DNA from: Eubacterium sp.
Lineage (GTDB): Bacteria > Bacillota > Clostridia > Oscillospirales > Acutalibacteraceae
Assembly (NCBI GenBank): GCA_017543725.1
Contig: JAFYFO010000239.1
Coordinates: 1-10,883, forward strand
Direction: 5' to 3'
Length of the DNA stretch: 10,883 bases
Below are positions 1 to 7,365 of the stretch, in pieces; the first letter of the stretch is position 1; every line of letters starts with the position of its first letter. Both the position numbers and the translations under genes were made by a program. Under the pieces are notes generated by a model. The model searched no databases. It was not told the origin of the DNA and worked only from the letters and a program-made list of their open reading frames with translations.

Positions 1-315
1 CTGTTCTATTGCAAGAAAGCATTTGTTATCAAGCAGGGAATCAAGACTTCTGATGAGTTCAACATCCGTATCAAGATATATTCCGCCTTCGTTATAAACT
101 ATATCAAGTCTTGCCAAATCGCTGACAAAAGCCCATTTTTTTGCATCGTGTGCCTCTTTGGCGTATTGGAATTTATTAATATCGTAGTTTTCTTCATTCC
201 ACTGAATTATTTCATAATCGGGGCAAAAATGCTTCCAACTTTCAATGCATTTCAAAACGGAGTCGGGAAGGGGATTGCCGCCAAACCAGCAATAGTGGAT
301 TTTTTTCGGTATCAT
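1..315 (-). CDS. GT32-like capsular polysaccharide glycosyltransferase, N-terminal part (3' end outside window)
   Basis: Reading the minus strand from the ATG at 313-315 gives 105 codons without a stop before the window edge. The protein begins MIPKKIHYCWFGG, the usual opening of OCH1-like/GT32 sugar transferases. It has the family's SDLARLDIVYNEGGIYLDTD segment at about residues 65-84, with the metal- and nucleotide-sugar-binding DXD at D82-T83-D84. Known members transfer a sugar from a nucleotide sugar to a growing glycan in the cytoplasm; donor and acceptor cannot be predicted here. The start lies one base beyond the TGA of the polymerase gene. An AAAGGG ribosome site sits inside the end of that gene, so the two are probably translationally coupled. 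The C-terminal half is not visible, so completeness is unknown. Confidence 0.88.
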   Translation of the reverse strand, partial: MIPKKIHYCWFGGNPLPDSVLKCIESWKHFCPDYEIIQWNEENYDINKFQYAKEAHDAKKWAFVSDLARLDIVYNEGGIYLDTDVELIRSLDSLLDNKCFLAIEQ

Positions 316-316
316 A

Positions 317-1630
317 TCAGTAGACCCTTTTCTTTTTGAAATAACTCTTTTTAACTGGCTGCGTTTTTATCATTTCGGAAAGTCTTTGCCTTTCCTCATC
401 CCTTGTCTGAACAATGAAAACCGAAAGGCAGAAGAAAGTTAAATAAGCGATTTCGCGGCGTATGCTGGAATTATACCAGATATTCATAATAACAATAACG
501 CTGACCACCTGCGCAAAAACATAGGAATATCTTATATTTGCGTATTTTTGCTTGAGTTTCTGAGCCAGAACAAAAATGAAAACAAAAACAGCCATAAAAG
601 CGGCAATGCCGATATATCCTGTTTCAACAAAGAGCATTGAGGTTGAAAGATTTCGGTATTGAAGGAAACCGTATTTAACTGAAAAGGCGCTGTTTGCCCA
701 ACCGAATGTTTCCGAACTTTCGCAGGCGCCGAATCCGTAGCCGAAAAGATTATAAAAAACGCTGTTATCAAAAAAGTATTTATTAATCTGCGAAAACGGG
801 GTTGCCCTTGCGATTATCTGACCGCCGTATGAAGATTTTGTATATTCGTCTATCTGGTCGAAATCCTGAAGCAGTTCGGCGGAGCCGGGGTCGAGGGCGG
901 TAAGAACCTGAAGACCAACGAACAGCGTCAGCACCGCAACGATAACAACGATTCCGCTTTTTGCATTAACGCTTGAAAGAACGGTTGCAAGAATAACAAT
1001 AACAACAAGTTCAATATAGAAGAATTTAAGTTCGCTAAGAGCCGCAACAATTATTGAACTGAAAACAACGAAAAGCAATGTCTGAAGAGTTGCTTTTTTG
1101 TTTGAATATAAAACGAAAACATATGCCGTTATAATCGAAATATAAATATTGAGATATCCGTTACAGCCCGAAGCGGTTCCGAACATACCGCCGACATTGT
1201 CGCCGTAGTATCCCAAAACAAAGTATTCATACAGTACGCAGACCATATTGAAAAACTGAAAATAAACTAAATTTTTCAGAATTCTTTTAACATCATTTGT
1301 TCTCAGCGTGTAGGCGCACATAAACAGGAAGATTATGAAAAAATAGTTGTTTCTGACAGCCCACATAACCTGCCCGAGAGGAGTTCGCCTGATGATGGAA
1401 AAGGCGGCTATGGCAAACATATAGCCGATTGCGTAGTAATTGAACGGCTTGAATATTTTATCGTTTATCATATCTTTGATTTTGGGAAGCATCAAGAAAA
1501 ACATAAAGATAAAGTTTGCATCAAGAACATAGCGGATTATGCTCGGAAAATGCACCAAATCTATCAATGCTTCAACAATCAAAAGATAATAAATCTGGAA
1601 TTCAATTAAGTGTTTCTGCTTAATAACCAT
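317..1630 (-). CDS. Wzy-like O-antigen/capsule repeat-unit polymerase (multi-pass membrane protein)
   Basis: This 437-residue protein is very hydrophobic, with roughly ten predicted membrane segments by eye (for example about residues 11-27, 38-50, 64-80, 94-107, 121-140, 158-175, 183-197, 203-220, 226-245, 336-356, 369-385 and 394-407). One large hydrophilic loop lies at about 246-332, followed by an ETGYIGIAAF helix start typical of O-antigen polymerase/ligase proteins. The C-terminus from about 409 is highly basic and probably cytoplasmic. Wzy proteins link lipid-carried repeat units into a polymer on the outer face of the membrane. Sequence conservation in this family is low, so the call rests on topology, length and position among glycosyltransferases. 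An O-antigen-ligase-type protein (WaaL-like fold) is the alternative. Translation starts at ATG 1628-1630 behind AAGGAA, which overlaps the stop of the preceding GT2. Confidence 0.8.
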   Translation of the reverse strand: MVIKQKHLIEFQIYYLLIVEALIDLVHFPSIIRYVLDANFIFMFFLMLPKIKDMINDKIFKPFNYYAIGYMFAIAAFSIIRRTPLGQVMWAVRNNYFFIIFLFMCAYTLRTNDVKRILKNLVYFQFFNMVCVLYEYFVLGYYGDNVGGMFGTASGCNGYLNIYISIITAYVFVLYSNKKATLQTLLFVVFSSIIVAALSELKFFYIELVVIVILATVLSSVNAKSGIVVIVAVLTLFVGLQVLTALDPGSAELLQDFDQIDEYTKSSYGGQIIARATPFSQINKYFFDNSVFYNLFGYGFGACESSETFGWANSAFSVKYGFLQYRNLSTSMLFVETGYIGIAAFMAVFVFIFVLAQKLKQKYANIRYSYVFAQVVSVIVIMNIWYNSSIRREIAYLTFFCLSVFIVQTRDEERQRLSEMIKTQPVKKSYFKKKRVY

Positions 1631-1639
1631 AATAGTTCC

Positions 1640-2677
1640 TTAGGAAATCTTATTTTTTTCGATTAAAAGTTTCGTTTTCACCAAAAGATAAACAAACAGT
1701 GTGTTTTTTGATTTAAGCCCGTTAAAAAATAATCTGTAGGAAAGGGGCATTCTTGATATCGGATATTGCCTTAAAGCGCCGCAGAGCATTTCGTTTTTGC
1801 ATATTTCCCTTATGGTTTTCAATGAGGATAAATTAAACTGCTTAACCTCCTGCTTTATTGTAACCATAGTGTTGAGCATAAAATAGCGGATGTTTCTTAT
1901 ATGGAGTTCGGGACAGTTAAAAGGCTCTGTCATTTCATCAACTTTTGCAAACATTTTGCAGGATTCTTCAAAGCGGTTTTCCTTATAACTTGTTGTGAGC
2001 GTTCCGCAGTTATGAAAGTAGAAGTAAAGATTATCCTTGATAACGAGCGCTTTTTTAATATATCTGCAAAGTTCAATTCTGAAAATCAAATCCTCGTTAA
2101 CAAAATCTCTTTCGGAAACAAAACGCAGGGAAGCATTTTCAAAAAGCGAGGCTTTATAGAGCGCCATACAGGCGGAAATGCCTATCGCCTTATCCTCTTC
2201 GGTTTCGTTTGATGCAATGCATCTTGTTAAAAAGCCGTCTGCAATCCTTTCATTTTCGTATAAAATATCGTTTTCAACGAAACTCGATTCAACTGAATAA
2301 TCCCTGTATACATCAATCGGCATAAAACAGCAAATATCAGCGTCTGCTTTTTCAAGTTTTTCTTTTGAGATTTCGCAGGCTTTCAAATCAAAATAATCGT
2401 CTGAGTCGATAAACATTATGTAGTCTCCGCAGGCGTTTTCTATTCCCGTGTTTCTTGCAAAGCCCAAGCCCTCGTTTTTTTCTTTATGAACAACTCTTAT
2501 TCTTTCGTCCTTTTTTGCAAGTTCATCGCAAAGCGCTCCCGAAGAATCGGGCGATTTATCGTCAACAAGAATTATTTCAATATTCTGATATGTTTGATTA
2601 ACAAGGCTTTCAACACATCTTTCAAGATATTTTTCAACATTGTAAACAGGAACAATGATGCTGATTTTTTTGCTCAT
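1640..2677 (-). CDS. Family 2 glycosyltransferase (GT-A fold)
   Basis: This 345-residue protein opens with ISIIVPVYNVEKYLERCVES (about residues 5-24), the hallmark of GT2 enzymes. It continues with LVDDKSPD at about 37-44 and the metal-binding DSD in FIDSDDYFD (D91-S92-D93). A VNED motif near residue 200 is the likely catalytic-base region. These inverting enzymes use a nucleotide sugar and a divalent metal to extend a lipid-linked oligosaccharide at the cytoplasmic membrane face. The C-terminal 90 residues are basic and partly amphipathic with no clear membrane helix, which suggests peripheral membrane attachment. The ATG at 2675-2677 follows AAAGGAT at about 10 bases. The 27-bp gap to the upstream GT4 gene is the largest between genes in the operon and shows no hairpin. 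The sugar specificity cannot be deduced. Confidence 0.92.
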   Translation of the reverse strand: MSKKISIIVPVYNVEKYLERCVESLVNQTYQNIEIILVDDKSPDSSGALCDELAKKDERIRVVHKEKNEGLGFARNTGIENACGDYIMFIDSDDYFDLKACEISKEKLEKADADICCFMPIDVYRDYSVESSFVENDILYENERIADGFLTRCIASNETEEDKAIGISACMALYKASLFENASLRFVSERDFVNEDLIFRIELCRYIKKALVIKDNLYFYFHNCGTLTTSYKENRFEESCKMFAKVDEMTEPFNCPELHIRNIRYFMLNTMVTIKQEVKQFNLSSLKTIREICKNEMLCGALRQYPISRMPLSYRLFFNGLKSKNTLFVYLLVKTKLLIEKNKIS

Positions 2678-2704
2678 TATTATGAAATCCTTTGGTTTTT
2701 CAGA

Positions 2705-3907
2705 TTAAACTATGCTTTCATATATTTCGTTGAAGGTTTCAGATTTCTTTTTAAATGTAAATTCTTCGGCGTTAAGTCTTGCCTGCCTTCCTTTTGAAGC
2801 AGTCTCATCAGGATTGTTAATGCAGTTAATCATTGCCGAAGAAAGGGAGTTGATATATTCGTCTTTTGTTTTGGCGCTGTAAAGGAAAGCGTTGGCGTCT
2901 GAGCAGATAACCCTGCCGCCGCAAATCTTTGCCGTTATAACGGGAAGCGAATTTGCCATAGCCTCAAGTATCACCGAGCCCGAAGCCTCCCTGAAAGACG
3001 GGAAAACAAGAACATCTGAGGCTTGGTAATGCGCCGTCATTTCCGTATAAGGCACTTCGCCTATAAATTCAATATGGGGAGATATATTTTCATCGCTTTT
3101 AAACAGCGCCTCAATGCTGTCTTTAAGAGGTCCGAAACCGATTATTTTCAGTTTATAATTACTTGACGGCGGAATTTGTTTAACCGCGTCAAACAAAAGA
3201 TTGTATCCCTTTGACGCAACAAAACGCGAAACAATAAGAAAAGTGCAGCCGTTATTGCTGCTTTTTTGTTTTTCTGCGGATAATTCGCCGTCTGTAAGCG
3301 AGGTGTCGGGAATAACTTTTCTGTTCGATAGCGGCTCGAGATAATCCTTTGTTTCAAAGTTTGCATATAAAACGCAGTCGCATTTTTTCAGAGTTTTGTT
3401 GAGTTTATATTTAATTCTGTAAATGCCGTTGATTATGTCGCGTATTTTTTCAACATATTTTTCTTTGCCAAGATATCCTCGAAGCGCTTTTGGAGTGTTC
3501 TGACCGCCTGCAATCGGACCGCAAACGAATTTAGCGTTTGGAATTTTATAGTATTTGCCGATGCTTCTGAATTCAATCGGCGCTATCTGGTGAATAATAT
3601 CAATACCCTTTTCAGAGCATATTTTCTCTGCTATGGGAAGCGCTTTTCTGTGCCAGATATTGAGCCTGCCCGAGTAAAATGGAGGTCTGAATATTTTTTT
3701 ATAAATATCGGCAATATCGACAAAGAAAAACGAAATATTGTCAATCCCGTTTTCAGCGCAGTATTTTGAAATGCTTTTTCTGTGCTCTTCCTTTGTTAGA
3801 ACAAAAACACGGTGGTTTTTTGAGGCCTCAAGAGGAATATTCCATCCGATTTTGTCTTCGCTTCCGCAATATGGGTCGCAGGAATATGCGATATAAAGAA
3901 TGTTCAT
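2705..3907 (-). CDS. Family 4 glycosyltransferase (GT-B fold), third GT4 of the operon
   Basis: This 400-residue protein has two GT-B halves. The N-terminal half opens MNILYIAYSCDPYCGSEDKIGWN (broken here by one glycine-rich loop at about 15), resembling GT4 members that start with a GSExxxGW motif, and it has GPIAGGQNTP at about 130-139. The C-terminal nucleotide-sugar half contains LIVSRFVASKGYNLLFDAV (about 224-242), IIGFGP, and the retaining-GT4 signature E-x7-E at E307 and E315 within FREASGSVILEAM. GT4 enzymes transfer sugars with retention of configuration onto a lipid-linked acceptor. The gene starts two bases after the radical SAM stop codon with only a weak GAAGAG ribosome site, so expression probably depends on coupled translation. 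Length is normal and no defect is visible; specificity is unknown. Confidence 0.92.
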   Translation of the reverse strand: MNILYIAYSCDPYCGSEDKIGWNIPLEASKNHRVFVLTKEEHRKSISKYCAENGIDNISFFFVDIADIYKKIFRPPFYSGRLNIWHRKALPIAEKICSEKGIDIIHQIAPIEFRSIGKYYKIPNAKFVCGPIAGGQNTPKALRGYLGKEKYVEKIRDIINGIYRIKYKLNKTLKKCDCVLYANFETKDYLEPLSNRKVIPDTSLTDGELSAEKQKSSNNGCTFLIVSRFVASKGYNLLFDAVKQIPPSSNYKLKIIGFGPLKDSIEALFKSDENISPHIEFIGEVPYTEMTAHYQASDVLVFPSFREASGSVILEAMANSLPVITAKICGGRVICSDANAFLYSAKTKDEYINSLSSAMINCINNPDETASKGRQARLNAEEFTFKKKSETFNEIYESIV

Positions 3908-3909
3908 AA

Positions 3910-5043
3910 TTAAAACTCTTCGGAATTTGTTTTTGCCGCTCTTGATTTTTCGGAAAGTCCGTCTTCAACTTCGGCGTTTAAATCGCAGGTTGAAAGTTTA
4001 TCGAGTTCTTCCTTTGTAACCCTGCCTTCTTTCAAATCGCGGCAGATTTGGTTTTCAAACATTGAATATTTCTTATCCTTGAAATATCTTAAAAACTTAT
4101 GCTTGACAACCCATGCGGCAGGAACCCATATATATTTATGCATAGCGGGCGAAACCGAGCCGATCATCCAGCACTGGCGGTCGCAGTGGCGAACTTTTTC
4201 GCGAACTTTGTCCGCCTGTTCGCTGTTCCAGAGTTCGTCCCATGTTTGCTCGTTGAGATTTCCCATAACTTCTTTTTCCTTTGTTCCGTTGCAGGGAACA
4301 ACATCGCCGTAGGGGTCGATAAAGAAGGTGTCAAAAGCCATATCGCAGGGGAGAAGGCGGGGCTGTCCGTAGATATAATTGATAAGTCCGTGGTTGAAAT
4401 ACGCGCGGAACCATTTTTTCGGGGAGTTTGATTTGAGCAGTTCGTTTATCAAATCCTCGAAATTCTTTGCAACCATTTCTCTGTCGTGAATAATATTCTT
4501 TCCCTCAACGAAATAAAAAGAGTTGTGAAGCGAAGCCGTTGCAAATTCCATATTCATCTTATCGCTGATTTTATAAAGCGGAACAAGGTCCTTGGCGTTT
4601 GCGTCCTGAACCGTCATTCCGAATCCAACGTCAGGGTGACCCATTTCAACAAGTTTTTTCAATGTCCCATAGCCCTTGTTGAAACCGTCTTCAAGACCTC
4701 TTATTGAATTGTTTGTTTCCTCAAGACCCTCAATTGAAATGCGGATTCCGATATGCGGAAATTCCTTGCATAAATCAATGATTTTGTCTGTAAAGAAGCC
4801 GTTTGTTGAAATAACAATCCTGTCGCTCTTCTTATCGAGTTCGCGAACGATATCCTTTATATCATCCCTGATAAAAGGCTCGCCGCCCGTTATGTTTGTG
4901 AAATACATTTCGGGCAGTTTCTTTATTGTTTCGATTGAAATTTCTTCTTCGGGTGTTGACGGCGCCTTATATCTGTTGCACATAGTGCACCTTGCGTTGC
5001 AGCGATATGTAACGATAACGGTTCCGTTTAATTTTTTTGACAT
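3910..5043 (-). CDS. Radical SAM protein with SPASM-like C-terminal cysteines, function unknown
   Basis: The 377-residue protein has the radical SAM cluster motif C-x3-C-x2-C at C15, C19 and C22, the SAM-binding GGEP at 53-56 and STNG at 79-82, all expected for the partial TIM barrel. The region after 230 has C233, C251, C287 and C291 around a FIDPYGDVVPCNG turn and a LWNSE helix, the pattern of SPASM/Twitch domains that bind an auxiliary iron-sulphur cluster; C334 and C353 lie further on. The C-terminal tail (about 355-377) is acidic and probably disordered. Related families modify peptides, sugars, lipids or cofactors by radical chemistry. Here it lies between two GT4 genes, overlapping the upstream one by one base (TAATG) and two bases before the next. 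A role in modifying a sugar, nucleotide sugar or lipid-linked glycan is inferred only from that context. Peptide maturation looks unlikely because no small precursor gene fits the gaps. Confidence 0.9.
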   Translation of the reverse strand: MSKKLNGTVIVTYRCNARCTMCNRYKAPSTPEEEISIETIKKLPEMYFTNITGGEPFIRDDIKDIVRELDKKSDRIVISTNGFFTDKIIDLCKEFPHIGIRISIEGLEETNNSIRGLEDGFNKGYGTLKKLVEMGHPDVGFGMTVQDANAKDLVPLYKISDKMNMEFATASLHNSFYFVEGKNIIHDREMVAKNFEDLINELLKSNSPKKWFRAYFNHGLINYIYGQPRLLPCDMAFDTFFIDPYGDVVPCNGTKEKEVMGNLNEQTWDELWNSEQADKVREKVRHCDRQCWMIGSVSPAMHKYIWVPAAWVVKHKFLRYFKDKKYSMFENQICRDLKEGRVTKEELDKLSTCDLNAEVEDGLSEKSRAAKTNSEEF

Positions 5044-6242
5044 TATTTAATTACCTCTTGTTGAGTGTATATTTTTATAAGTTCTTCATAGTACTGCTCG
5101 ATTGAAATGAAACTCTTTTTCAGGCAATTCCTGTGCAATCTGTCTGCAAAGGAATCATCCTGCATTTTTTCGATTGCTTTTCTTAATTCGTCAACATTTC
5201 CGCTTTCAAAAAGCAATCCTGTTTTTCCGTCTTCAATAAGTTCGGGAAGTCCTCCGAGATTTGCGCCGATAACGGGAGTTCCGAGCATAATGCTTTCCAT
5301 AACCGAATAAGGGCAGTTTTCATACCAGATGCTTGGGTAAACCGAGCATTTTGCCTTTGCAATCAGTTCCCTGAGTTCATAACCGCTTTTGAAGCCGAGA
5401 TTAGTGATGTTCGGCGCGTTGCTGAGTTCTTTCTCAAGGTCGCCCTTTCCTGCGCAGATAAAGTTGATATCCTTTGCTTCAAGCAGAAGATTAACGCCTT
5501 TTTCCTTGCTGAATCTTCCGAAATAAAGAACATAGTCCTGTTTTTCGCATTTCGGAACATCAAGTTCATCAATGAAATTATGAATCGCAACGGTTTTATC
5601 TCTGAAAAGCGGATTGGCGTCCATCTTTTCCTTCATAAAGTTGCTCGGGCAGATGATTTTGTCGATATACTTATATGTTTTCAGCCTCTTATAAAGCGTT
5701 GCCTCGGTTGTTCCGATAATGCTTTTTGCCTTTGAGGAATGAATACAGTTGTTTTTTGTGCAGTTTTTAAAATCGCCGTTAATGCACTTTTCGCAAATCT
5801 CGCCGTTCATATCAAAAAACATATGATTGGGGCAGAGGAGTTGATAATCGTGCGCGGTATAAATGATTTTCAGATTTGGATTAAATTTTTTTCTGTAATC
5901 GTTTGCGGCGTAAATTATGCTTGGGGTCAGTTGATAATTGAAATTATTTATGTGAACAACATCGGGCTGAAAATCCCTGAGAACAGCCGATATTTTTTTC
6001 TTTGCTTCCTTTGAATATATTGTTTTCAGCGGATAGGTGAGTTGCTTTAGTTTGCTTCCGCCGTGAAAATCCATATTGCCCGTGTAGAGTTCAAGATTAT
6101 TTGAAACGCATCTGCCCTCGTGTTCCATACCGAAGTACTGAACTTCGTGACCGACGGATTTCAGATATTCTCCGAGTCTGAATATATATGTTTCCGAACC
6201 GCCGTTGGGGTAGAGAAATTTGTTTACAATAAGAATTTTCAT
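5043..6242 (-). CDS. Family 4 glycosyltransferase with an internal cysteine cluster
   Basis: A 399-residue GT-B enzyme starting MKILIVNKFLYPNGGSETYI, whose glycine-rich loop at 13-15 is typical of GT4. The C-terminal half has YVLYFGRFSKEKGVNLLLEA at about 237-256, and E-x7-E at E308 and E316 (YENCPYSVMES), followed by GTPVIGANLGGLPELI, all standard for retaining GT4 transferases. Between the halves, HDYQLLCPNH leads into five cysteines at 137, 150, 153, 161 and 166, a pattern that could hold a metal ion. The ATG at 6240-6242 is preferred. A TTG ten codons earlier would overlap the previous gene by 20 bases and lacks a ribosome site, whereas MKILIV is the canonical family start. The chosen ATG lies 10 bases past the previous stop, behind a weak GAG-containing site. 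Donor and acceptor sugars are unknown. Confidence 0.92.
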   Translation of the reverse strand: MKILIVNKFLYPNGGSETYIFRLGEYLKSVGHEVQYFGMEHEGRCVSNNLELYTGNMDFHGGSKLKQLTYPLKTIYSKEAKKKISAVLRDFQPDVVHINNFNYQLTPSIIYAANDYRKKFNPNLKIIYTAHDYQLLCPNHMFFDMNGEICEKCINGDFKNCTKNNCIHSSKAKSIIGTTEATLYKRLKTYKYIDKIICPSNFMKEKMDANPLFRDKTVAIHNFIDELDVPKCEKQDYVLYFGRFSKEKGVNLLLEAKDINFICAGKGDLEKELSNAPNITNLGFKSGYELRELIAKAKCSVYPSIWYENCPYSVMESIMLGTPVIGANLGGLPELIEDGKTGLLFESGNVDELRKAIEKMQDDSFADRLHRNCLKKSFISIEQYYEELIKIYTQQEVIK

Positions 6243-6252
6243 ATTTTTAATC

Positions 6253-7362
6253 TCATTTCTGATAAAGGGCAAGCGTTTTATCGCAAACGTCTTCCCAGTT
6301 ATATTTTGTTAAAATGTATTCCTGCGCGGAATTTTTATATTGCTCAACAGCGCCGCTGTTTTCAATTAATTCTTCAAGCGTTTTCTTCAAATCCTCTTTA
6401 TCGGATTTTTTGAAACTTGCTCCGTATTCGCCGAGAACTTCGGTACATTCGGGAATGTCGCTCGTCAGGCAGCAGTTGCCGTAACTCATCGCCTCAAGCA
6501 GGCTTATCGGCATTCCTTCAAGGTCGCTTGGCAGGCAGTAGATATATGCGTTTGAAAAAAGTTCGTCGAGTTCTTTGCCTTCAACGAATCCCGTGAAGAT
6601 GATGTTTTCGCATCCTTTTGCAAGTTCGTGGAGTTCGTTTTCATAATCGCTTGTGTGGCTTGCGCCGCCTGCGATAACCAACTTTTTATCCGTTTCAAGT
6701 TCCTTGAATGCTTCAATAAGAAGATGGGGGCATTTTTCGGGAACAAGCCTTCCGAGGAAAAGAATATAATCGTCTTTATCAAGCGAATATTTTTCTTTTA
6801 TGATATCGGGCTTTTCGATATCGGGCTTTGAAATTCCGTTTGGAATAAAAACTGTTTCCCTGCCATAGGTGTCTCTGAAATACTGCTGAACATTTTTTGA
6901 TAAAACAATGATTTCATCAGCGTGTTTTGCCGCCGCCTTTTCTCCGAAGAGCAAAAACTTTGTTGCAAATCCGCCCCATTTGGAGCGCTGCCAGTCAAGC
7001 CCGTGAATTGTTACGATGCTTCTCTTTCTGAAAAGTTTTGCAAGAATAACCATTGAGGAAGGACCTTCGGCGTGGAAGTGGATAACATCAAATCTTTTTC
7101 CTATCGCTTTGAGAGTTGCGAGAAAACTATAAACAATGGCGTTGAGTTTTGAGGAATTCGGGGTTGGAACCCATTTGATTTCAACACCATTCCATTCCTT
7201 TAGTTCTTCAAATTCCTTGCCCGCTATGTGTTCGCTTTTTCTGTTGTAGGCAACAACCTTGTTGCCTCTTTGAGCCATTCTTGAAGAAAGTTCGCCGACA
7301 ACAATTTCAACGCCGCCTTCTCTTGAGGGTATTCTTTTATGGCCAATCATTGCAATTTTCAT
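6253..7362 (-). CDS. Family 4 glycosyltransferase, probably acting early in repeat-unit assembly
   Basis: This 369-residue GT-B protein begins MKIAMIGHKRIPSREGGVEI, a start shared with many GT4 enzymes of capsule and O-antigen loci (those beginning IGxKxIPxxxGGxE, including rhamnosyl- and other hexosyltransferases). HFHAEGPSS (about 95-103) and TIHGLDWQRSKWG follow. The donor half has ILFLGRLVPEKCPHLLIEAF at about 200-220 and E-x7-E at E282 and E290 (LEGMPISLLEAMSYG). It probably adds the second sugar to the lipid-linked first sugar, inferred only from its place directly after the priming transferase gene; specificity cannot be told. The start is 3 bases after the preceding stop, with AAAGGTG at about 11 bases. 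It carries a small in-frame repeat of five residues near 173-182, described separately. No truncation is seen. Confidence 0.92.
   Translation of the reverse strand: MKIAMIGHKRIPSREGGVEIVVGELSSRMAQRGNKVVAYNRKSEHIAGKEFEELKEWNGVEIKWVPTPNSSKLNAIVYSFLATLKAIGKRFDVIHFHAEGPSSMVILAKLFRKRSIVTIHGLDWQRSKWGGFATKFLLFGEKAAAKHADEIIVLSKNVQQYFRDTYGRETVFIPNGISKPDIEKPDIIKEKYSLDKDDYILFLGRLVPEKCPHLLIEAFKELETDKKLVIAGGASHTSDYENELHELAKGCENIIFTGFVEGKELDELFSNAYIYCLPSDLEGMPISLLEAMSYGNCCLTSDIPECTEVLGEYGASFKKSDKEDLKKTLEELIENSGAVEQYKNSAQEYILTKYNWEDVCDKTLALYQK
6802..6829. repeat. Two tandem copies of a 15-bp unit inside a GT4 gene
   Basis: The unit GATATCGGGCTTTTC occurs at 6802-6816 and again from 6817, intact to 6829. 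Because the period is 15 bp it stays in frame and encodes KPDIE followed by KPDII, in the linker between the two GT-B halves just after the IPNGI strand. It looks like a small slippage duplication. Copy-number change would add or remove five residues without a frameshift, in a loop that is usually variable in length. Confidence 0.75.
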
Positions 7363-7365
7363 AAT

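Noticed and set aside
148..339. Small open frames on the + strand throughout the window (for example 148-339, 1901-2212, 4099-4431, 9623-10075)
   Set aside because: All lie opposite well-supported minus-strand genes, have no ribosome site or recognisable domain, and read as antisense shadows.
3908..5045. RiPP or other peptide-maturation system around the radical SAM gene
   Set aside because: Neighbouring genes abut it with at most two bases of gap, so no precursor peptide gene fits, and no transporter or protease is nearby in the window.
6243..6272. Longer start for the cysteine-cluster GT4
   Set aside because: The upstream codon is TTG, overlaps the previous gene by 20 bases and lacks a ribosome site; MKILIVNKF is the normal GT4 opening.
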